Below are positions 59,449 to 64,000 of a DNA stretch of 64,000 nt, piece after piece (position 1 is the first letter of the stretch; each line of letters opens with the position of its first letter). Source of the stretch: Chitinophagaceae bacterium (GTDB lineage Bacteria; Bacteroidota; Bacteroidia; Chitinophagales; Chitinophagaceae); NCBI GenBank assembly GCA_947455215.1, contig CANGNA010000012.1, forward strand, positions 1 through 64,000. The letters are read 5' to 3'. The notes beneath the pieces were generated by a model. The model searched no databases and was not told the origin of the DNA. It saw only the letters and a list, made by a program, of their open reading frames with translations. A program made the position numbers and the translations under genes.

Positions 59449-61776
59449 CTACTGGAGTACGAAAGACTTAACAGCCCTTTCGCCTTCGCTGCCCATTACC
59501 TGCATGTGGTATACGCCACGCGCCCATGTGCCTACTGCTACGGTTGTTTTACCGTTCACAGTGCCACGCCATACTGCCTGGCCTATGGCATTGTATACAA
59601 TAGCTTCAACATTGCCGTTCGCTGTGCTGCTGATGTTCAGTACATCGCTGGCAGGAACAGGGAATACGTTGATCGTTTCAGCAAAATTGTTCACATTGCT
59701 TACGGCAGATATGCCATTGTTAGTTACCGTAAAGTTAGATTTGTTAACATTGAAGAACACGTTTCCGCTACCCTTTACTTTGAAGCGGCACGTGCTCGAC
59801 GTAGCTGCAGGGTTTGGAAGGGTGACCGTGGCCGATCCATTATTAGGGAACGTACCGAGGTTGTAAGGCCATGTAGTGCCGCCGTCTTTCGACATGTAGA
59901 TAACCACGTTAGCAGCGTTAACCGGTGCCGCGTTAGAACCTACTACATCCCAGGTAACTGTCTGCGTGCTGCCGCCAGTGTAAGACAGGCCTGTAGTACC
60001 TTGGCTGGTAACCTTGAAGCCGGTGCGTGTAGATGTCTGTACTGCATCCAGGTGGATGGTATCGTCAGGGAACAGGAAGCAACCATAGCCGTTCAGGAAG
60101 TTGCGAACGGTAAGCTTGAAGGTAAGGAAGCGGGCAGTATCCGGAGCTTTTTCGCCCTGGTTGCCTTCAGTACCTGCGTCGCTCAGTGTGCCTGCCAGTA
60201 CCTTGCTCATGCGCGGGAATACGCGTGTTTCGGTATACACCGGGAACCATGAACGGAAGATAGGACCCTTAACATATGTATTCACAAACCTTGAGCTGGC
60301 AGAACCTGTTGCTGCACCCTTGTTCCACTGTTCCCAGCAATACTGTGTAGCAGTATCGGCAACAGAGTCAACAGCTGTAGGAGAAGTGAGCTCGAACGGT
60401 GTTTTGTAAGGGATAGAATAAGAAGTAGAGAAAGTAGCCAGGGAAACCAGCTTGTTACCTGTAAGGGTAGTTGATGCGCAGGTATTCTCTGTAGTTACCA
60501 GTTTGCCCTGTATCTGCACCAGGCTTGATGCGTGGAAGTAGGCTTCGCTGTGCATAGCCAGGTCATCAGGAGAGCAGATGCCGGCATAAGCCATAATGGT
60601 AGTACCGCTACCTGGTTCGTATGCGTAGTTAGCTACAGCGTTTGTCTGGCAGCTACCATCGTAGTTGTTGGCAAAAGTATGCTCAGATCCAAATTCGTGG
60701 CCCATTTCGTGTGCTACGTAGTCGATATCATAACCATCGCCAGTGGGAGAAGGAGAACCTGTACAGCTGCTGGCTTTGCTACCATTGGTACAAACAACGC
60801 CCAGGTAAGATACGCCACCACCGCCGGTAGTGAACACGTGACCTACGTCGTAGTTGGCCGATGTGATACGGGAGTCAGCAGTTGTCTGGTTCTGAGACAG
60901 GCAAGCGCCACCATTGTTGTCAATAGAGTTGAACGGATCGTTACCGTTGAGTGCATCAGGGTGTTTACGCCAGATGATCACTGTATCGTTGGCAACAATG
61001 TTCATGTGCACAGAGAACTCGCGCTCATAAACACCGTTCACACGATTCATCGTAGTGGTCATTTTAGACAAGCACTGCGCAAAAGTAGGGTTGGTGCTAC
61101 CTGTAGCTGCCTGGGTGTAGAAGTGGTCGGCAGTAAGTGCCAGCCTGTAGTTCTTGCGGTACCAGCCGTTACCGGTACGCTGCGCCAGCTTAGGCAGGCT
61201 CTTGGCAATGTCTGTATTCATTGCTTCGCCAGCCAGGCTCTCATCGTTATGGCCTTTGAATTCGCAACGCATGCGCTGCTCAGCCGTGCGTACTTCGTCC
61301 TTCTTGTAGTGCGCAAAGTAATAGCCGTCGTGGTAATTATCGTAAGGGTCAACAAAAGAGGTGTTCTCGCCATCAAATATCATTGCGTGGAAGCCGTAAG
61401 TGGTAAAGTCCAGCTTGGCAGTAACACGTGCATCACCCACAGCAGTACCGGTAAAGGTCTTGATGTCGGGGTACTGCATACCCAGTGGTTCCTCCATCAT
61501 CGGATCCTGCCATACCGTGAAGTTGCGGTAAGTACCATCCGGCATAGGCAGTTCTACGATCATACCATCTTTAGGATCGGTAGATAGCGACATCATCTGT
61601 GCCTTGAGCCATGGCTCGTTAAGTGTTAATACGAGGTAATCCTTCGGGTGGAACACCATCAACTTTTCTGAAGGTGCACTGGCCTTTGGCACCTGGTTCC
61701 ACAGGCTGCCTGCAAAGCTGGCACCTGCGCTCAGAAATGAAGCCGCGAGGGCTGATAAAGTAAATAATTTCTTCAT
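59449..61776 (-). CDS. Secreted reprolysin-like zinc metalloprotease with T9SS type A tail
   Basis: 775 residues with signal peptide (KLFTLSALAASFLSAGASFAG). A propeptide-like region precedes the catalytic domain with the full zinc motif HEMGHEFGSEHTF (His356, Glu357, His360, His366), preceded by GYDIDYVA and followed by AYAGICSPDDLAMHSEAYFHASSL, where Met before the third-ligand turn completes a metzincin-like fold. Beta-sandwich domains (about 560-690: TVTWDVVGSNAAPVNAANVVIYMSKDGG) follow, and the last 75 residues (INVFPVPASDVLNIS, IVYNAIGQAVWRG, ARGVYHMQVMGSEGERAVKSFVLQ) are the Por-type sorting domain. It should be exported by the type IX system and digest extracellular protein. Codon use is biased, suggesting strong expression; a perfect terminator follows. 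Confidence 0.92.
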   Translation of the reverse strand: MKKLFTLSALAASFLSAGASFAGSLWNQVPKASAPSEKLMVFHPKDYLVLTLNEPWLKAQMMSLSTDPKDGMIVELPMPDGTYRNFTVWQDPMMEEPLGMQYPDIKTFTGTAVGDARVTAKLDFTTYGFHAMIFDGENTSFVDPYDNYHDGYYFAHYKKDEVRTAEQRMRCEFKGHNDESLAGEAMNTDIAKSLPKLAQRTGNGWYRKNYRLALTADHFYTQAATGSTNPTFAQCLSKMTTTMNRVNGVYEREFSVHMNIVANDTVIIWRKHPDALNGNDPFNSIDNNGGACLSQNQTTADSRITSANYDVGHVFTTGGGGVSYLGVVCTNGSKASSCTGSPSPTGDGYDIDYVAHEMGHEFGSEHTFANNYDGSCQTNAVANYAYEPGSGTTIMAYAGICSPDDLAMHSEAYFHASSLVQIQGKLVTTENTCASTTLTGNKLVSLATFSTSYSIPYKTPFELTSPTAVDSVADTATQYCWEQWNKGAATGSASSRFVNTYVKGPIFRSWFPVYTETRVFPRMSKVLAGTLSDAGTEGNQGEKAPDTARFLTFKLTVRNFLNGYGCFLFPDDTIHLDAVQTSTRTGFKVTSQGTTGLSYTGGSTQTVTWDVVGSNAAPVNAANVVIYMSKDGGTTWPYNLGTFPNNGSATVTLPNPAATSSTCRFKVKGSGNVFFNVNKSNFTVTNNGISAVSNVNNFAETINVFPVPASDVLNISSTANGNVEAIVYNAIGQAVWRGTVNGKTTVAVGTWARGVYHMQVMGSEGERAVKSFVLQ

Positions 61777-61938
61777 TTTGTTTGGTTGTGTAATAATAAC
61801 TTACTTTAAATGACTGTTAAAAAATGGTTTTTGATGAAGAGGCCACGCAATATACCTATTATTGTTGGAACTAAAATTATCGAATACTGACTAAATTTGT
61901 AATAAATATCACCTCTTTTGGGGTGAAATATTTAAAAT

Positions 61939-62397
61939 ATGACAGAGAACATACTCGACCGTATATATACTTTAACTGATATAGAACTTGTTGTAAATGA
62001 ACTATGGAGCCTGATATCTCCCTATTCGGTGATTACTTTTAGTGGCGAAATGGGCGCAGGCAAGACCACCTTCATTCATCATCTGTGCGATATGCTGCAG
62101 GTGCCCGATGCTGTGAGCAGCCCCACTTTTGCCATCATCAACGAATATCATTTTAACGCAGCAGGCCGGGATAATATTATATACCATATGGACTGGTACC
62201 GGATAAAAAGCGAGGAGGAATTGATGGCCGCCGGTATAGAAGACTGTATGCTGCAGGCTGTGAAAGACAAAAATTACTGTTTTATAGAGTGGCCGGAACA
62301 AGCGCCGGGCATGATACCCAAGCCTTACGCACAGGTGAAGATAGCCGTGCTGGATGAACATACCCGCCAAATGAAGGTGGCAATTGTAACCAAATAA
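61939..62397 (+). CDS. tsaE: tRNA threonylcarbamoyladenosine biosynthesis protein TsaE
   Basis: 152 residues. The Walker A loop GEMGAGKT at residues 36-43 lies in ITFSGEMGAGKTTFIHHLCDML, followed by SSPTFAIINEYH and the HMDWYRIKSEEELMAAGIEDCML block with the invariant H-x-D-x-Y/W, and the VEWPEQ/I-E-W-P-E-Q motif near residue 115 (CFIEWPEQAPGMIP). TsaE is the ATPase that supports TsaB-TsaD in forming t6A37 on ANN-decoding tRNAs in the cytoplasm. Complete and normal length. The next gene, lspA, begins 110 bases later with its own -7 element. Confidence 0.95.
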   Translation: MTENILDRIYTLTDIELVVNELWSLISPYSVITFSGEMGAGKTTFIHHLCDMLQVPDAVSSPTFAIINEYHFNAAGRDNIIYHMDWYRIKSEEELMAAGIEDCMLQAVKDKNYCFIEWPEQAPGMIPKPYAQVKIAVLDEHTRQMKVAIVTK

Positions 62398-62476
62398 TAG
62401 GCGGCCACCCATCTGTATTAGAAATATATTAACTATTGTATAAGAGCGCTGCACCTGTGTGTGGCTGAGTTTACAT

Positions 62477-62484
62477 TATATTTG
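62477..62484 (+). promoter_or_regulatory. Bacteroidota -7 element for lspA-zapA
   Basis: TATATTTG, exact match, 23 bases before the TTG start of lspA at 62508. Confidence 0.6.
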
Positions 62485-62507
62485 CGCCAAATCAAGCATC
62501 AATTATT

Positions 62508-63203
62508 TTGAAATATCGTAGTGCTATACTGTTAATACTGCTCATTATTGTACTGGACCAGGTAATGAAGATCTACATAAAGACCCATTTTGTGAACGGG
62601 GATGATGTGAAGATATTAGGGGGCTGGTTCCGGCTGCATTTTATTGAGAATGAGGGCATGGCCTACGGGCTGAAGATCAGCGAGTCGGTTATCGGTAAGC
62701 TGATCCTGTCCACCTTCAGGCTGATAGCAGTTATTTTTGGTTTTTACCTGCTGAAACAGCTGGTGCAGAAGGGCTACAAAACGGGTGTCATCATCTGCGG
62801 ATCGCTGATACTGGCGGGCGCTATGGGCAATCTGATAGACAGCCTTTTTTACGGCGAGATATTTTCTGACAGTCCTTATTCCTGCTTTTCGGGCTACTAC
62901 GAGAGCCTGAGCAGCATGATGGCCAACCACAACCGCGATGCTGTGGCCCATTTTACCAGCTATGGGCACGGGTACGGTAAGTTTTTGCAGGGTAAGGTGG
63001 TGGATATGCTGTACTTTCCGCTGGTAGATACTACTATGCCCAAGTGGGTGCCTTTTTTGGGTGGTAAGCCGTTTGTATTCTTTGAGCCGGTATTCAATAT
63101 TGCTGATGCTGCTATATCTGTAGGTGTGGTGGTGTTGGTATTGTTCCAGAAGAGCCTGTTAACTAAAAAGACGCCGGTACCGGAGGCCGCACCCCAGATA
63201 TGA
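62508..63203 (+). CDS. lspA: Lipoprotein signal peptidase (signal peptidase II), long form
   Basis: 231 residues starting at TTG 62508; no ATG is available upstream, and the -7 element 23 bases before supports this start. The aspartyl peptidase residues are in place: Asp111 in AGAMGNLIDSLFYG and Asp200 in FNIADAAISVG; the LDQVMKIYIK and NEGMAYGL motifs of the family are also present. Four membrane helices are predicted. Compared with about 165 residues in E. coli, an insertion of roughly 45 residues (about 117-161, with SPYSCFSGYYESLSSMM) lies between the catalytic loops, as in other Bacteroidota. It cleaves prolipoproteins before the lipid-modified Cys, needed for the lipoproteins found in this window. 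Overlaps zapA by four bases. Confidence 0.95.
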   Translation: MKYRSAILLILLIIVLDQVMKIYIKTHFVNGDDVKILGGWFRLHFIENEGMAYGLKISESVIGKLILSTFRLIAVIFGFYLLKQLVQKGYKTGVIICGSLILAGAMGNLIDSLFYGEIFSDSPYSCFSGYYESLSSMMANHNRDAVAHFTSYGHGYGKFLQGKVVDMLYFPLVDTTMPKWVPFLGGKPFVFFEPVFNIADAAISVGVVVLVLFQKSLLTKKTPVPEAAPQI

Positions 63204-63481
63204 GCCAGGAAGAACTGATGCCCATTAATGTATGGCTGTCGGGCCGCAGCTACAGGCTGCGCATAAAGCCAGAAGAAGAAGAGGCAGTACGCAAAGCGGT
63301 AAAAGTGGCCGACGATAAAATAGCCGAAATGCGCCTGAGCTACCCCGGCGACGTGCAGGACTTTATGGCCATGACCATCTTATCTTACGCGGCCGATACA
63401 GCTGTAGAAGCAATGGCCAATCCGCTGGTGCAGGAAGAATTGAAAAAGCTGGCAGACAGGATAGATAAGCTGATAGCATAG
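63200..63481 (+). CDS. zapA: Cell division protein ZapA
   Basis: 93 residues. The ZapA globular head is readable in INVWLSGRSYRLRIKPEEEEAVRKAVKVADDKIAEMRLSYPGDVQDFMAMTILSYAADTAVEA, including the early strand pair and R-x-K-P/E-E helix; the C-terminal helix (NPLVQEELKKLADRIDKLIA) would form the coiled-coil dimer. ZapA bundles FtsZ filaments at the division ring. Its ATG overlaps the lspA stop by four bases (ATGA), so translation is coupled to lspA. It is followed by a gap holding a candidate structured RNA before metK. Confidence 0.9.
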   Translation: MSQEELMPINVWLSGRSYRLRIKPEEEEAVRKAVKVADDKIAEMRLSYPGDVQDFMAMTILSYAADTAVEAMANPLVQEELKKLADRIDKLIA

Positions 63482-63574
63482 CCGGTGGACGGCCTGCCTG
63501 ATCGCCTTACTGAGTGGGGCTCATATCAATGTCTGCCACATCTCAAAATCAATTATAAGTACGTTATAAAGTTT

Positions 63575-63681
63575 GTAGCCATCTATTACAGGGGGCACTG
63601 TACAATTGCCTGTGTGCTGGCAGCTTTTGGTATCACCACGATTTACACATAAAAGAATAGTGCTTAAAAGTTTAGGCTACA
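63575..63681 (+). ncRNA. Candidate structured RNA between zapA and metK (possible 6S RNA)
   Basis: TGTAGCC near the 5' edge pairs with GGCTACA near the 3' edge across about 95 bases; inside, CTATT pairs with AATAG, and GGCA/TGCC and GCAC/GTGC pairings are possible around GGGGGCACTGTACAATTGCC. A near -7 element (TAAAGTTTG, one extra base) lies at the 5' edge. The region has no open frame. In several phyla the 6S RNA gene lies beside zapA, which makes 6S RNA the leading guess, but no consensus core was verified and the true ends are uncertain. Confidence 0.3.
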
Positions 63682-63709
63682 GCTATAGTATAATAAACCT
63701 AACAATTCA

Positions 63710-63717
63710 TACATTTG
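63710..63717 (+). promoter_or_regulatory. Bacteroidota -7 element for metK, with leader hairpin
   Basis: TACATTTG, exact match, 51 bases before the ATG at 63769. Directly after it GTCCGCC/GGGCGAC-type pairing (CCGCCGCCTGAGGGCG) and a TTTTTT run form a small leader hairpin, recalling the arrangement ahead of prfA. Confidence 0.55.
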
Positions 63718-63768
63718 TCCGCCGCCTGAGGGCGACACTATTTTTTCATTAAAAAATCTGAATCAGAA

Positions 63769-64000
63769 ATGCCTTATTTATTCACTTCAGAGTCTGTATC
63801 GGAAGGGCACCCGGATAAAGTAGCCGACCAGATATCGGACGCATTGGTTGATAACTTTCTTGCATGGGACCCACAGTCTAAAATTGCCTGCGAAACGCTT
63901 GTGACCACAGGCCAGGTAGTATTGGCAGGTGAGGTAAAGTGCAGCACTTATATTGACGTGCAGTCTATTGCGCGCGAGGTGATCGCCCGTATCGGATACA
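63769..64000 (+). CDS. metK: S-adenosylmethionine synthetase, N-terminal part
   Basis: The frame opens at the ATG at 63769 and runs off the end of the window after 77 residues. The start [28 protein letters not shown] carries the family's ATP-binding GHPDK motif and metal-binding Asp, followed by [23 protein letters not shown], both typical of MetK. It forms S-adenosylmethionine from methionine and ATP in the cytoplasm. Only the N-terminal domain can be judged. The short leader has no room for a known SAM riboswitch class. Confidence 0.95.
   Translation, partial: MPYLFTSESVSEGHPDKVADQISDALVDNFLAWDPQSKIACETLVTTGQVVLAGEVKCSTYIDVQSIAREVIARIGY

Noticed and set aside
59380-61587. Plus-strand open frames of 290 and 351 residues opposite the metalloprotease
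   Set aside because: The minus-strand gene has an intact zinc motif, sorting domain, signal peptide and terminator; the antisense frames show no domain.
63718-63768. SAM riboswitch upstream of metK
   Set aside because: The leader is about 50 bases and shows only a small hairpin; too short for the known SAM aptamers.
1-64000. tRNA, rRNA, insertion sequence or prophage
   Set aside because: No cloverleaf, rRNA segment, transposase or phage structural gene was recognised by eye; an automated RNA scan was not possible.

Overview
The window reads as chromosomal DNA of a Bacteroidota bacterium, most likely of the Chitinophagaceae type (family-level placement is inference). The sequence evidence is: secreted proteins ending in type IX secretion sorting domains (both the Por-type and the gliding-motility CHU_C type), a MurF-alanine racemase fusion, a long-form IspG with a large central insertion, DUF3467, choice-of-anchor L and WG-repeat proteins, and many promoters carrying the Bacteroidota -7 element TAnnTTTG with no Shine-Dalgarno sequence in front of the genes.

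Layout. 0-6 kb: the end of an isoaspartyl peptidase/asparaginase gene, a RelE/ParE-type toxin-antitoxin pair, and three paralogous lipoproteins interrupted by a BatD-like secreted protein and a TfoX-like protein. 6-17 kb: housekeeping genes (murF-alr, an AhpD-like protein, DUF3467, guaA, a periplasmic-binding-protein-like gene, phosphatidylserine decarboxylase), then tonB/exbD, a membrane metallophosphoesterase and an FMN reductase. 17-29 kb: a 1171-residue PKD adhesin, a flippase-like protein, a T9SS beta-propeller protein, prfA, and a chain-length-determinant plus O-antigen-ligase pair. 29-42 kb: ispG, a TPR glycosyltransferase-like membrane protein, another CHU_C adhesin, a divergent RelA/SpoT-fold protein with a long Pro/Gln-rich linker, a T9SS protein, threonine aldolase and a DUF72 protein. 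43-52 kb: holA with a 3'-5' exonuclease, a coiled-coil membrane protein, a PhoB/PhoR-like two-component pair, and an operon of a small membrane protein, a PstS-like lipoprotein and a TPR protein. 52-64 kb: GNAT, an orphan terminase-small-subunit-like HTH protein, SRPBCC, AraC, MBL hydrolase, a WG-repeat protein, a reprolysin-like metalloprotease with a T9SS tail, tsaE, lspA, zapA and the start of metK.

The genes are mostly ordinary core and cell-surface functions: envelope building (MurF-Alr, Psd, LspA, flippase, Wzz/ligase), surface display by T9SS, and TonB-linked uptake. The unusual content lies between them. Intergenic islands at about 39.2-39.6, 42.2-43.1, 45.9, 47.85-48.55, 51.6-52.06, 53.3-53.7 and 56.1-56.4 kb are built from a small set of recurring hairpin modules, including nine copies of a constant 19-base tail behind variable hairpins. 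Separately, short degenerate tandem repeats of at least four unrelated sequence types, plus one hairpin type, sit on or just after the stop codons of eleven genes, always in the sense orientation of the gene.

No tRNA or rRNA gene, CRISPR array, insertion sequence or prophage was recognised. A structured, possibly non-coding RNA (a 6S RNA candidate) may lie between zapA and metK.
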